From Nansenia antarctica (Eukaryota; Chordata; Actinopteri; Argentiniformes; Microstomatidae): DNA of 64,000 bases. The notes under the pieces were generated by a model that was not told where the DNA came from, searched no databases, and was given only the letters and a program-made list of their open reading frames with translations. Shown here piece by piece: positions 12,827-25,026 of this stretch; position 1 is the stretch's first letter, and each line of letters starts with the position of its first letter. The position numbers were made by a program, and so were the translations under genes. The stretch covers positions 23,344,398 through 23,408,397 of the forward strand of contig OZ022342.1 of the NCBI GenBank assembly GCA_963989245.1. Direction: 5' to 3'.

Positions 12827-15800
12827 GGATATAAGGGCTGGTGTTTGGGCTCTACTACCCAAATGGAAATAATGATCTGTGATTGATTTTCAGCTCAGCA
12901 TGTCTACATCCTGTGAGTAGAGTAGCTGACAGTGGGCATACTGCACAGGGACGAGAGATACTGTGTGAATCCCTCGTTTTTGTTTTTGCATTGTAGCCTG
13001 AAATGTAAAAGCATTCGATGTGGATGTTTTCCCGATCAATTCAGACAACATTCTTCACACTTTCGAAATCAAAGTGTGCACTCTGAACCCATGGATAGCT
13101 TTCTCCCATTCTGATATCTGAGGTCTGTGGCTCTTTCAAACTCACCATTGGCCTCACCGTGGCACTCCTACAATGTTTCATTATTCTCTGGCTGTTCATT
13201 TTGGAGGAACGGCCTGATCGAGTACAAAATATCTACTTTTAAACCATGGACAGGAACCTTTCAGGGAGATTAATATGTATTAATAAATAATGTGAACCAC
13301 TATTTTTGCACACAGATGGACTGCATCCAACTATAGTGTAACTTGGTAGAGTCATTTGAGTGCTATGTACACATTTTGGTTTGCCATTGCCATGGGTTCA
13401 CATACTGTACTTTGGTTATTCATTATTTATAATATTACACAATTTCTAGCATTTTTGTGTGGAGTAGATTGTGAAGATTAGTTTAAAAAAATAAAATCCT
13501 TTAATGTCAATGTTAATGTTAAGCATTTAAATGTTGGGCTCCAACACAACATATGAAAATAGTTTAGGGGCTGACATGCATTTTTCTCTGCACTGTACAT
13601 GCACATATGATGTAGGCTACATGATTTGAAAAAGCTTATTTTATTATTATTGTATTACTGTCACCCATTCATTGCACTTTTCTAAATGGAATGTACAAAT
13701 AAATGTCCTGAGGCACAGCTACTGTAGTAGTTATACTTCCTGGTCCACCACTGCATTACTATGGGCTAGGCTTCCGGGACTGTATACAAACCCATATGGC
13801 AGAACCAAAGGCATGGACTGCACACATTTGGTCGTGAGCATAGTCATGTTTTGCAGTGCCTGTGTGCAGCGAGCCACCCCTGCTAACAGCCCCTGGGCTA
13901 GGAAACCCCACAGCGTCAGGAGCGTGTCCGTGTGGCAGCAGCACACAAATCAGAGAACAGCCTGTCTCATGCATGGCCTCCCTCCAAGGCTAATAGAGAG
14001 CCAAGAGACTGATAACGCCAACCTACCAGCCTTCAGCCAGCCAGCCAGCCACTAGGACAGGTTAGGGAACACTAGGCTAGACCAATCACACGCAGAGCAA
14101 GAGCTCTGAAATATCAATGCTGATGTTCACATTATGGAAGGTGTTATGTATGTGTTGTGGTGCATTAAATACATATCTCGGGCCTTTGGTCATTTTCTGG
14201 GCATGACTCCACCTCATGTGGAACTCAAACAAATCCTCGACTGAGAGAGCCCTCGACTTAGAAACAGAGTGTGTATCCTATGCCAACAGTAAACCCACCT
14301 CATGCTGTGACACTACTGCCTTGCTGTAGTGTGCCGCAATGCCTTTGAATAGAAGTCAGAATTCTGAACAATAATAATCTGATCTAACAATCTTTCGGCA
14401 TTGAGGGAATCAGCCAGGCCTGTGGCCTGTGCAAACTGGGTCTAGAACCTTGATGGAGAATGGACTCATCCTTCCATTTTCCTCTTTTAATTAAATAACT
14501 TTCAATCCAAATGATCTGCCACTCTCTCTCTCTTCCCCATCTGGTACAGTGAGTGTACAGTCTCCTCTCTACCAAACATTCAGTCAGCTTGTCTTCCATG
14601 ACAGATCTATAAAACCTGTGTCTGGATGCTTTGTTCAGCATGCCAGTTCTGCCATGGCAGGAGGTCTTGATTTTATGAGAGCATATTGGTCTTGATAAGG
14701 CTTTGATAATAATCTGACAGGCATATTACAGTGTTTTAATAGCCTGATTAATGTTTGATCATTTGATCCTTTCGTCTGAGAGCCAACTGCATAGATCAAA
14801 TGCCATGTCTTGTAACTGATCACCCTCAGACAAGTATTACCTCTTTCCCGTCTCAGTAAAGATAGATATTGTATGAATATATTTGACCAACATGGCAAGG
14901 ATTACTCAAATCCCAACCATGTGTTTCTTCCCAGCACTTCACCTCAATGAATGAGCACAGAATAGAAGCAAACGTAACCAGCATTTCAGCTCAAGGCTTT
15001 CGTGAGAGAGAAATTAGGTAGGCACTCAATTTGGAAATATAAATAGCGTAAAAGGAGCGCTAATGAAAATGAGTGACCGTGAAGGGAATACACTGTTGTC
15101 AGGCCAAGGACAAACTGCAGAGTGGATAAAGACACAGCGTCACACAGCCTGAACTACCTCACTCTTCACTTCCTCATAACTCTCACCCCATCTTAACAGG
15201 CAAGGTCAGGAGAACCCAGGGTGATAAGCTAAACAATCCAGGCAGCCATTCTGAACACGTTGAGATAACGTTGACTCTTATCACTCCAGGGGTGATATGA
15301 ACACTTCATATGTCGAGTGTTGGGTTTGTTTTATTTGGCTGACGTCCTATTGGTGTTTCTGTCTCCTCGTTGCTCTTTTTGACTGTTTGTACCTGATTGT
15401 GATAATAACATAACTCATCGTACAACGTTAGAGATACTGATGTAAGTATTTGTATAATACATCTGTTATGTATGTGCACAACATCATTTTGGGTATCTTT
15501 GTGCTTAAACAGCAGAGTGAATACAGAGAGCAGGGCAGGGGAAAGGGACCCAACCACTCTCCTCCAACCCCCACCCTCCTGCTGCTCTCCCGGCCAAGCC
15601 GCTTCAAAGGTGCCCTTCAAGATCCTCAGCCTCCAGAACAGCGGTGCCTCCGCTCTCTCTGTAGGCTCTGTACAGTGTCTGCAGGAACAATGTCTGATGG
15701 GTCTCTGCCTGATCTCTTCCAACAATACTATGTGACTACTGGCATGAACATTTTTCCAGCTGGTCTTGGATTTTACACAAGTCTTGTTTAAAATGTTTTA

Positions 15801-16488
15801 CACATAAGACAATGGTTTAATGTATCATTTCATGGGTAAAATATATAGGCTATCCATGGTAAGGTCAGTGTGTACTATAACTGGCATAATGGATGTACTG
15901 TGATGATGTAAAAGGTGACAAGGGTTAAGCTACCTTAGGTTATCAGTTGTTTGGTTAAAGCTTAGTACTGTGTATACATCATCCAGCAGTAGCCTAGATT
16001 AGATTCTATATTTTTTTGATACTGTAAATGTTGTCTAGACTACTCAAGATCAAATTAATTGTAAGCCCTATATGATGTCAGGCACAGTACTGTCAATCGA
16101 CATGTGAAGCGGGTGAGTAGTTATGTAACTATAGGCTACAAGGTGAACTTCACAGAGTTGAAGACAAGAACTCTTTCTGGAGAGCTTGAAATTCGCCTAG
16201 GCTACTTTGAAAATGAAAAGCACACTAAGCAAAAACGTTATCCGCTAACGCAAGGTGCAGGTTACCTTTAACCATTCAGTGCTTTGGCCGCATGCTGCCT
16301 CTGTTTACAAAACAATGATACAGTTTGTCTTACTATCGTGTTTTTATTTACTGTACACATCGGCGGATGCAGTGTGCAACTCTACAACTCATTTCAAACC
16401 CACGACATCAAACGATTTCACTACACTTTGCTCGTATCCACGTTTTTTTTACTTTCGAGGAAAAGGGGGATGGCAGTGGTGTCCTTAC
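12340..16488. other. No gene recognised; (GT)n at 12748-12824
   Basis: Contains a 77-base GT microsatellite (12748-12824). ORFs of 60-140 codons occur at 12179-12562, 13672-14055 and 15306-15725, but none shows a known domain. If the exon at 16489-16637 is real, this stretch would be its first intron. Confidence 0.45.
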
Positions 16489-16637
16489 CTGTGTCCTTTA
16501 GACATGGACGGTGACGGCGGCTTGCTGCTTCGTTGTTGTAGCTGCCCCAGAGAGATGCTCCGCGTCAGACACTCAGAGTCCTCCGCCTCCTCCAGTTTCA
16601 ACGCGGGGATGAGATGCCCGTGGTTCGCAAAAGCCAT
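16489..16637 (-). CDS. Probable first coding exon of an unrecognised gene
   Basis: On the minus strand an ATG at 16637 opens 49 codons plus two bases (149 bp). They start MAFANHGHLIPALKLEE and contain a serine-rich LTRSISLGQL stretch and SSKPPSPSMSKG. The exon ends ACAG followed by GTAAGG, a near-consensus splice donor at 16488-16487. Surrounding DNA (about 16480-16920) is much richer in G+C and CpG than its neighbours, as expected for a promoter-proximal exon. No signal peptide is visible; the peptide looks like a disordered cytosolic N-terminus with possible phosphorylation sites. I do not recognise the protein and found no convincing second exon to the left. Isolated exon calls are error-prone, so confidence is moderate. 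Confidence 0.5.
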
Positions 16638-16930
16638 TTGGTAGTTGTAGTTGAAAGCGGAGAGCTAATGTCTTCTTGACTCTTGAATGAAGGTGGTGTT
16701 ACACAATTGTGGAAAAAGGCCAGGACGAGGGTGTTGCACTGGGTGAAATCTGTTTCAGTTCGTCTGTTCTCCTACCTACCCGTATCGATGGCGGGGACGG
16801 TTGACCGACCGTACGACAGCGAGGGACTCAGGAGGACAGAGTGGCGGAGCGGAGAGGAGCTGTGGGTGGCTGGGGGTGGAGTAGGTTAGGGCGACGCTGC
16901 CTGATGAGCGCTTCACAGGCACCTGCTCCG
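16638..16930. promoter_or_regulatory. GC/CpG-rich promoter-like region
   Basis: This stretch has many CG dinucleotides (tatcgatggcggggacgg, accgaccgtacgacagcg) in an otherwise AT-rich region. It lies immediately upstream of the minus-strand exon at 16489-16637. The promoter role is inferred from composition and position only. Confidence 0.45.
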
Positions 16931-16967
16931 TGCTCTCGACGATGGAAAAGTTTCATGAAAGAATAAC

Positions 16968-17227
16968 AATTCGTGAGCTTAGAATTATAAGGTTCTATCT
17001 CCGTTTAGGGCAGTTCAGAGATATTGAGCGTCAAAGTTTTTACATTCCATTATGTTTTGTGAGATGGAACCTTTGTATTTTATGAATTACTAACAAAAAA
17101 AAATCTACATTTTAAAAATAACACCACACAGGCATTAATAAACACCTAATGGATCAGATTATGTAAAAAAAAAACTCAATTTTGACAAAAATGGAGATAG
17201 AACCTTATAATTCTAAGCTCACGAATT
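16968..17227. mobile_element. MITE with about 35-bp terminal inverted repeats
   Basis: The left arm (16968-17005) and right arm (17190-17227) are close to perfect inverted repeats, beginning aattcgtgagcttagaatta. The element is 260 bp, non-coding and AT-rich inside. Arm identity this high suggests a fairly recent insertion or good hairpin conservation. Confidence 0.8.
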
Positions 17228-17911
17228 GCAACTCAGCGCACCATTGCAAGAACACATTCACACACGTATCAGGCCTATAGATAGACATGTAGTCTAACAA
17301 TTGCATGTTGGTCATTGAATGATTTAAAAATGTTTCCCCTTTGTAGCCTATCCATATTGGGATAATGCAAATCTATTTGTTTACGTATTTAAGGAAGGCA
17401 ATAGGGTAAGAGTGCGAATGGATGGATGAGGGATTGGGCAACATCTACTCTATACTTTCATAAAGCTACAACATAAAAAAGCTTATTATGGAGTCAATAG
17501 GCAACTTTGTCCTCTCTGCTTGGCACTGTAGCCTACACGATGTTAAGGTTTATGTCTCAGTTAGCCGACGTGGTAATTATGTCCTGTATCACAATGCAAA
17601 CGATTGCAAAAGATAGCATGCCTCTGCACGGTTTTGCCAAAAGAAAAAGACAGTTAAGAGGGATTTCCTTACAAATCACTTCCTTGTTCTATTACTTAGC
17701 ATAATTATATTATATTAGGTTACATCAGACTATTACCTAAACACAATCACCCCACAATGCTTCACTTCCCAACATCACGTCTAATCACTGCGCCCTCGTT
17801 CGTGTTGTAGCCTACATTGGACATTGATTGGAACGATGTCAGGGTTCCCAAATTGGACCAGTCATTTAAATCACAGTCCCTGAGCTTTCGGGTCTTCCGA
17901 TCTGATTAGAA

Positions 17912-19540
17912 CAGGGGAGGCTGGTTCATTAGGGGCAATTGGACAATGCCCCACCAAAGGGAGAAGAGAGAGATTTTTTTTCTATGACTTCTAGACAGTG
18001 TTGCTTCTGAATATCATAGTCCAATCAGCTAGTGTTCTGTGGAGTATATCATAGTCCAATCAGCTAGTGTTCTGTGGAGTATGTTCCAATCAGCTTCAAG
18101 TCCCGCCCCTTTCAGGGCAACTTTCAGTCTACTCGAAATTGCACTAGGCTGTTCTCGTAGACTTGCATGTAAAATCTATTTTGGTAACTTCAGGCCATTC
18201 GGTCATTTGTCTATGGGGTTTTGGGACATGCACAAAGAATCGTACGTGCTTACGTCATGTCATACGGCCGGCGTAGCTTTAACCTACATTTCAGATCACG
18301 TTCGTTCACCTGCGGTTGAATCTTTAAAAGAAACACCGTTCAGCCGTCGTAGCAACCAGTAGAAATTAACAGTAAAGGAATTAGGACCACCCAGACCAAA
18401 TTTAATTATAAAGCAAGTTTATACAAAGGCAGGGAAAATTGGAAAATCGTATAACCGAGGATTTACGAGGGGTTGGTATGAGAAGAAAACATGGCTAGCG
18501 GGATGTGAAGTAACAAATGCGTTGTTCTGCTTTCCACTACCGGACTTTGTAAACAAATTGAACAAATGGATTAGAAGGAGGCATCTTTTGTTCCCAACTT
18601 GATGATATTGCAACTGGACCTATTACCGAAGTCAAACTTGTGTAAGTAAGTGAATCATCTGTCCTTCAGTCATGATAGGAAAACCAAATCGATGCTGGGA
18701 GAAGGAATGGCAGACTGTATTCTGATTGTATCTTCTATGCTCTTTGTATGTTTCTATGCTCTTTGTATGTTTCTATGCTCTTTGTATGTGTCTTGGTGTA
18801 GGAGAAACGTAGGACCACGTTGGAAACAAGTGTTTCGGTACACGTTGACGTGTAGAAACTGTAGAGAAAACTGGGGGGGTAGAGGGGATGAAGAGGTCTG
18901 TAGAGGAGGGTCTGTAGAGGAGGGTAGAGGGGATGGAGAGGTCTGTAGAGGAGGGTAGAGGGGATGGAGAGGTCTGTACAGGGGGGGTAGAGGGGATGAA
19001 GAGGTCTGTACAGGGGGGTAGAGGGGATGAAGAGGTCTGTAGAGGAGGGTAGAGGGGATGAAGAGGTCTGTAGAGGAGGGTAGAGGGGATGAAGAGGTCT
19101 GTACAGGGGGTAGAGGGGATGGAGAGGTCTGTACAGGGGGTAGAGGGGATGGAGAGGTCTGTACAGGGGGGTAGAGGGGATGGAGAGGTCTGTAGAGGTG
19201 GGTAGAGGGGATGAAGAGGTCTGTAGAGGTGGGTAGAGGGGATGAAGAGGTCTGTAGAGGTGGGTAGAGGGGATGAAGAGGTCTGTACAGGGGGGTAGAG
19301 GGGATGAAGAGGTCTGTAGAGGTGGGTAGAGGGGATGAAGAGGTCTGTACAGGGGGGTAGAGGGGATGAAGAGGTCTGTACAGGGGGGTAGAGGGGATGG
19401 CGAGGTCTGTACAGGGGGGTAGAGCTATTCTCATGCTAAAATTGACTGTAAATCCAGATTTTAAAGTTGATATTCTTCCCCGTGGAGCATGCCCCCATAA
19501 CCTGTGCCCCACCCAAACATTTTAGCACCAGCCGCCACTG
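17912..19540. mobile_element. hAT-type non-autonomous transposon with 8-bp target-site duplication
   Basis: The ends are caggggaggctgg (17912) and ccagccgccactg (ending 19540), inverted repeats that match at 11 of 13 positions. They are flanked by the direct repeat GATTAGAA at 17904-17911 and 19541-19548. An 8-bp duplication and CA-G-type ends are hallmarks of the hAT superfamily. No transposase is encoded. The interior holds a duplicated tcatagtccaatcagctagt stretch (18016-18080) and a large minisatellite. Confidence 0.88.
18877..19425. repeat. 31-bp minisatellite, about 17-18 copies
   Basis: The unit contains gtagaggggatgaagaggtc and then a variable tgta(c/g)agg(g/t)ggg segment. Copies differ mainly at that segment. 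The array lies wholly inside the hAT element. A 252-codon minus-strand ORF of repeated Pro-Leu-Tyr-Arg units spans it and is a product of the repeat, not a gene. Confidence 0.93.
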
Positions 19541-20656
19541 GATTAGAATGAGTAGGCTAGGCCTTCTTGGCAACACTGGATATACCTCACACAAATCTAT
19601 TGCCTGTGTGGTGTTAGGAGTCATTACCTATCGCCTACTAGTTGTGTTTGGATAATTCCCAATTATGAAATGATGGCCACACACCTCCCAGCACCTGTTC
19701 CCACTAAAGTAGCCTAAGCAGCGGGTTTCTCCTACAAACAGCCAAATACTTGCTTTTAATAAACTTGTTGAATATTTTAGTTGTGTTTACTAACTTTAAT
19801 ATGAATTGTATTGAATTGCTATGGAACATGTGTTTAATTATCAAATATGATGCCCCAATGATTATGAATGAACGCCGGCTATTGGAGCGTGTTGACACGC
19901 CCGCCACCTTGGTAGACAGGTGACTGCAGCACCTATGTTTGATGGGCCCATTCGGGCTGGCGGGGTTCTCGGGTAGTAGCCATACAGTTTTAGACCGTTG
20001 CTAAACCCACATATTGTGTTATGTTCCTTCATTTATCACACGATGACGCACCTGCCTCTCTCTCCGCTCCGCTAAGACCGATTCGTGTTTGTGTGGAAAA
20101 CCTTTGTAAAGTAAACAACCGTAATGAAAAGGGAAAGTTGTGACTCATTGGATGTAGCTCGGGCGCTTCAAACACGAATGCCTATACCCTGTACTTTAGA
20201 ACCATAAAGAGCAAACATATATTCAACAGGAAAGGATTGCTCTTTTACCCATTATATTCATTATTGTCTCCAGTGTGTGTTGATAACGTTTCAGTTTAAT
20301 TCATTCATTGTGTAACGACCTTGTGTAGGCTAAGGCCCTTTAGCAGCTCCACCAAGGGAGTTAATTCTCTTGGTATTGCGGTTTACGCGGCCGGTCGGAA
20401 GCTGAAGGTCGTGAGTAGGGCAAGCTACTCTACCCCGCTGTTCGCTAATAGTTCTCATTGATCATACTGTGTATGATAGCAGTCAGTCACGCGTAGTCTC
20501 ACCTTGTGACATGTCATATGTTTACATTTGTGTTTCTTTCAGAAACCCCACTTTCCATTTAGGGTTAGTCCATAGTCCACAACCCCTTTGTCCATATCCT
20601 ACTTTATAACCAATCCTCCATCCGGTCTTCCTCTCAATAATCTCCATTAATCCCCA

Positions 20657-20659
<3 letters not shown>
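19541..20659. other. No gene seen
   Basis: Mixed-composition DNA without a supported ORF or repeat boundary. Confidence 0.45.
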
Positions 20660-20708
<49 letters not shown>

Positions 20709-20711
20709 GCT
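20660..20711. repeat. (GT)n microsatellite
   Basis: GT run with one TTT interruption, just outside the left edge of the 2.06-kb tandem duplication. Confidence 0.95.
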
Positions 20712-21015
20712 GTGTTATGTTGTTATGTAACTTTGATTTGATGGGAGGAACAGTGCAAATTGATTTGATATCAATACATTTATTACGGAATACATTTGAG
20801 TAAATAATTCATTTTGTCTGTCGTCCCTGAGCAGGTTCATTAAAACAAACATGGAAAGATGAACAAACAGGATATGACACAATCACAATCACATGCCAAG
20901 CAACATACAAACCACAACAAAGCAACGGCAACACACCACAGATGAGACACTACGAGACAAAAACTAAACAAACAAGCAAACAGTAAACATGTTGTCCCCC
21001 AAGTAGCCTACCCCT

Positions 21016-21129
21016 GGGGGGTAATTCCATCAACATCGCTAAAGCACAATCCAGTCTTATTTTGATCCCACAAGATTTCTCAAAATAAACCTGAATTTTC
21101 CTTTAGTGATGTTGATGGAATACCCCCCC
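21016..21129. mobile_element. Small foldback MITE, copy 1
   Basis: The inverted ends ggggggtaattccatcaaca and tgttgatggaataccccccc bound about 114 bp. The same family recurs at 23080-23193, as a split copy around 21307-25224, and at 54427-54514. Confidence 0.8.
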
Positions 21130-21306
21130 TGCTTGTGGTGGTGGGCAGGCAGATGTTACGGACAACGAACACAGGTGCATTTTATTGAAGGCATTTTGAA
21201 TGCACAGAGATACCGTGACAAGATCCTGAGGGCCATTGTTGTGCCGTTCATCCACCACCATCACCTCATGTTGCAGCATGATAATGCACAGCCCCATGTT
21301 GGATCT
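21130..21306 (+). pseudogene. Tc1/mariner transposase fragment, middle part (copy 1)
   Basis: Translation gives GRCYGQRTQVHFIEGILNAQ, then YRDKILRAIVVPF and LQHDNAQPHV. These are the conserved middle blocks of fish Tc1-like transposases; the D of HDNAQPH is the second catalytic aspartate. The N-terminal DNA-binding half is missing. The reading frame stops being Tc1-like at 21306, where a foldback MITE end begins, and resumes at about 25225. An identical copy lies at 23194-23370 because of the tandem duplication. Confidence 0.85.
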
Positions 21307-21375
21307 GGGGGATATTCCATCAATGTCGCTAAAGGAAAAAATAAAATAAAAATCCAGTTTATTAATTAATTTTTT

Positions 21376-21475
21376 ATAATGAATGAATGAATGGTCTTTA
21401 TTGTCATTGATATAGTACAGGTACCAAACAACGACATTTGGGAGGGGGGGCTCCCCTGGTGCTAGGAAAAAAAAA
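21376..21475 (-). mobile_element. LINE/SINE 3' end (copy 1)
   Basis: The plus strand reads atgaatgaatgaatggtctt, then tattgtcattgatatagtac. This is the complement of a retroposon tail that ends in AATAAAGACC(ATTC)n. The same tail in the other orientation is at about 58128-58226. The duplicated copy is at about 23440-23539. Confidence 0.7.
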
Positions 21476-21529
21476 ACTAAAAACAAGAAGGGAAAAGAGC
21501 TGGTTTACATAAATTAAGGCTATGTACAC

Positions 21530-22833
21530 CAGTGGAGGCTGGTGACTTCCAGAATTGAGGAGGCCAATTTTTTTCCGCTTGCTCGCTTCACTCGCAATGG
21601 AATGTTCCCTGTTCTTCTTATCTGTCTTTGTGCTGGCCAAAGGCATACTATTTGGAGTGTAAGCTACAATCAGAAAGTTCTGATTGATGGAATTCATTGT
21701 GCAGAGCTTAGCCTATGTGCCTGCCTGAAGAAATGACATTGCTATAAGTCTATGAGCCTGCCTGAAGAAATGACATTGCTGTAAGTCTATGAGCCTGCCT
21801 GATAATTAAGTTGAGAAATGACATTTGGATGTAATATAAATGCCCAGTGAACATGTGTCAAAGGCAGGAATTTGATAATTATGTGGTTAAAAAACTATTT
21901 TTAGCCTACATTTTTCATTCTTCTTCTTCTACAGCTTCAACATGTAATCATCAATTTAATCACGTTTAGCATATAAAAAAGATACGTAACAGTTTATTTA
22001 TCAAATGTAGTTTTATTCAATATAATATAAATATTTATTTGTTTAAATGTTGTGATGACAGTACTGGTTCCATCTGCTGAGAAACACAGACATGCAATGG
22101 AGTGTTATTACTACTGAGAACTAGTGGTGTAACACTGGTAGAGACATCTGATTAGTTCAACTCACCTCTGGTTTAGCTGAGGGGCGGCATGCTCTCTCCA
22201 GGACTCCACTCCACAGGTTTGTCCCAATATTAAAGTTATATCAGCAAGCCAACTTGCTGGATTTCAACTTGCAGGATTTCAACAATTTAAAAAAACTTAA
22301 CTCAACTCAACTCAACTCAACTTGCTGGATTTCAACTTGCAGGATTTCAACAATTAAAAAAAACTTAACTCAACCCATCCTCCTCTCCCACTGGATTCGG
22401 ACCCATGCCACCACCACAAGCACCTGTTGCATGTACCTCTCTCACATCCATTTTGCCTGACAAAATGTCAATCATTCAGCCCTGGACTCATTTCTAATAT
22501 TTATCCTGCAGAACAGCACTCATACACGCGTGTGGCGGAAAAAAGGTACTACGACGGAGGAGAGGCCTCCTGTTCCCACCCATTTTCAGTGATGGGCCAA
22601 TCACATATTGCCATGAAAAAAATTGCATTACATTGACTTCTATGAGAAACCACTTTCCAACAGGAGGCCTGGACTTTTCGACAGGAGGCCTGGCCTCCTT
22701 CAATAGAAACGGATAGGGATTCTGGCCTGTAGGTGCTTTACAATTGCAATATTGGGTTTTAGCCATGGAAAATATTTATGAACAAAACGGAAATAATATT
22801 AATAAATAATATTAATATAAAACAATTTACAAA
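21530..22833. mobile_element. hAT-type transposon, copy 1, right end missing
   Basis: Starts with cagtggaggctgg directly after ATGTACAC (21522-21529). It is cut at 22833 by the tandem-duplication junction, so it lacks a right terminal repeat. The inside is otherwise almost identical to 23594-24893. Confidence 0.85.
22254..22386. repeat. Internal duplication with (ctcaa)n
   Basis: The block cttgctggatttcaacttgc with aggatttcaaca occurs twice, separated by a short actcaactcaactcaa run. The block recurs in copy 2 near 24318-24440. Confidence 0.8.
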
Positions 22834-23593
22834 CAATACATTTATTACGGAATACATTTGAGTAAATAATTCATTTTGTCTGTCGTCCCTGAGCAGGTTC
22901 ATTAAAACAAACATGGAAAGATGAACAAACAGGATATATGACACAATCACAATCACATGCCAAGCAACATACAAACCACAACAAAGCAACGGCAACACAC
23001 CACAGATGAGACACTACGAGACAAAAACTAAACAAACAAGCAAACAGTAAACATGTTGTCCCCCAAGTAGCCTACCCCTGGGGGGTAATTCCATCAACAT
23101 CGCTAAAGCACAATCCAGTCTTATTTTGATCCCACAAGATTTCTCAAAATAAACCTGAATTTTCCTTTAGTGATGTTGATGGAATACCCCCCCTGCTTGT
23201 GGTGGTGGGCAGGCAGATGTTACGGACAACGAACACAGGTGCATTTTATTGAAGGCATTTTGAATGCACAGAGATACCGTGACAAGATCCTGAGGGCCAT
23301 TGTTGTGCCGTTCATCCACCACCATCACCTCATGTTGCAGCATGATAATGCACAGCCCCATGTTGGATCTGGGGGATATTCCATCAATGTCGCTAAAGGA
23401 AAAAATAAAATAAAAATCCAGTTTATTAATTTATTTTTTATAATGAATGAATGAATGGTCTTTATTGTCATTGATATAGTACAGGTACCAAACAACGACA
23501 TTTGGGAGGGGGGGCTCCCCTGGTGCTAGGAAAAAAAAAACTAAAAACAAGAAGGGAAAAGAGCTGGTTTACATAAATTAAGGCTATGTACAC

Positions 23594-25026
23594 CAGTGGA
23601 GGCTGGTGACTTCCAGAATTGAGGAGGCCAATTTTTTTCCGCTTGCTCGCTTCACTCGCAATGGAATGTTCCCTGTTCTTCTTATCTGTCTTTGTGCTGG
23701 CCAAAGGCATACTATTTGGAGTGTAAGCTACAATCAGAAAGTTCTGATTGATGGAATTCATTGTGCAGAGCTTAGCCTATGTGCCTGCCTGAAGAAATGA
23801 CATTGCTATAAGTCTATGAGCCTGCCTGAAGAAATGACATTGCTGTAAGTCTATGAGCCTGCCTGATAATTAAGTTGAGAAATGACATTTGGATGTAATA
23901 TAAATGCCCAGTGAACATGTGTCAAAGGCAGGAATTTGATAATTATGTGGTTAAAAAACTATTTTTAGCCTACATTTTTCATTCTTCTTCTTCTACAGCT
24001 TCAACATGTAATCATCAATTTAATCACGTTTAGCATATAAAAAAGATACGTAACAGTTTCTTTATCAAATGTAGTTTTATTCAATATAATATAAATATTT
24101 ATTTGTTTAAATGTTGTGAGGACAGTACTGGTTCCATCTGCTGAGAAACACAGACATGCAATGGAGTGTTATTACTACTGAGAACTAGTGGTGTAACACT
24201 GGTAGAGACATCTGATTAGTTCAACTCACCTCTGGTTTAGCTGAGGGGCGGCATGCTCTCTCCAGGACTCCACTCCACAGGTTTGTCCCAATATTAAAGT
24301 TATATCAGCAAGCCAACTTGCTGGATTTCAACTTGCAGGATTTCAACAATTTAAAAAAACTTAACTCAACTCAACTCAACTCAACTTGCTGGATTTCAAC
24401 TTGCAGGATTTCAACAATTTAAAAAAACTTAACTCAACCCATCCTCCTCTCCCACTGGATTCGGACCCATGCCACCACCACAAGCACCTGTTGCATGTAC
24501 CTCTCTCACATCCATTTTGCCTGACAAAATGTCAATCATTCAGCCCTGGACTCATTTCTAATATTTATCCTGCAGAACAGCACTCATACACGCGTGTGGC
24601 GGAAAAAAGGTACTACGACGGAGGAGAGGCCTCCTGTTCCCACCCATTTTCAGTGATGGGCCAATCACATATTGCCATGAAAAAAATTGCATTACATTGA
24701 CTTCTATGAGAAACCACTTTCCAACAGGAGGCCTGGACTTTTCGACAGGAGGCCTGGCCTCCTTCAATAGAAACGGATAGGGATTCTGGCCTGTAGGTGC
24801 TTTACAATTGCAATATTGGGTTTTAGCCATGGAAAATATTTATGAACAAAACGGAAATAATATTAATAAATAATATTAATATAAAACAATTTAAAATATT
24901 TTTTTTGTTAAATAAATTTAAAAAAATAAAAATAAAAAAATGTATTGCTTTTTTAAATCTCTCTCTCTTCTCTCAAATTATTGGGGAGGCCAGACCTCCT
25001 CCACCTCTATGGAGGAGCCTCCACTG
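23594..25026. mobile_element. hAT-type non-autonomous transposon, complete copy, 8-bp target-site duplication
   Basis: 1,433 bp bounded by cagtggaggctggtg and its inverted counterpart gaggagcctccactg. The 8-bp direct repeat ATGTACAC sits on both sides (23586-23593 and 25027-25034). No transposase ORF is present; the small ORFs inside show no hAT dimerisation domain. Ends resemble those of the elements at 17912-19540 and 36674-38051. Confidence 0.9.

Larger units (their letters stand above)
20772..24893. repeat. Recent tandem duplication, two copies of about 2.06 kb
   Basis: Copy 1 is 20772-22833 and copy 2 is 22834-24893, in direct orientation and abutting. They differ by only a few bases: a 2-bp insertion in copy 2 near 22935, a small indel near 21365/23427, t/g near 22115/24120, and an A-run difference near 22350/24418. 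The duplicated block carries part of a Tc1 relic, a foldback MITE, a LINE tail and most of a hAT element. The right end of the hAT element is present only after copy 2, so copy 1 ends inside it. Confidence 0.93.

Noticed and set aside
15306..15725. 139-codon minus-strand ORF as a second exon of the gene at 16489
   Set aside because: The sequence is low-complexity and I could not find an acceptor that continues the phase with a sensible peptide.
18754..19512. 252-codon minus-strand ORF with repeated Pro-Leu-Tyr-Arg units
   Set aside because: It is the 31-bp minisatellite read in one frame. A 31-bp unit shifts frame each copy, and the array sits inside a transposon.
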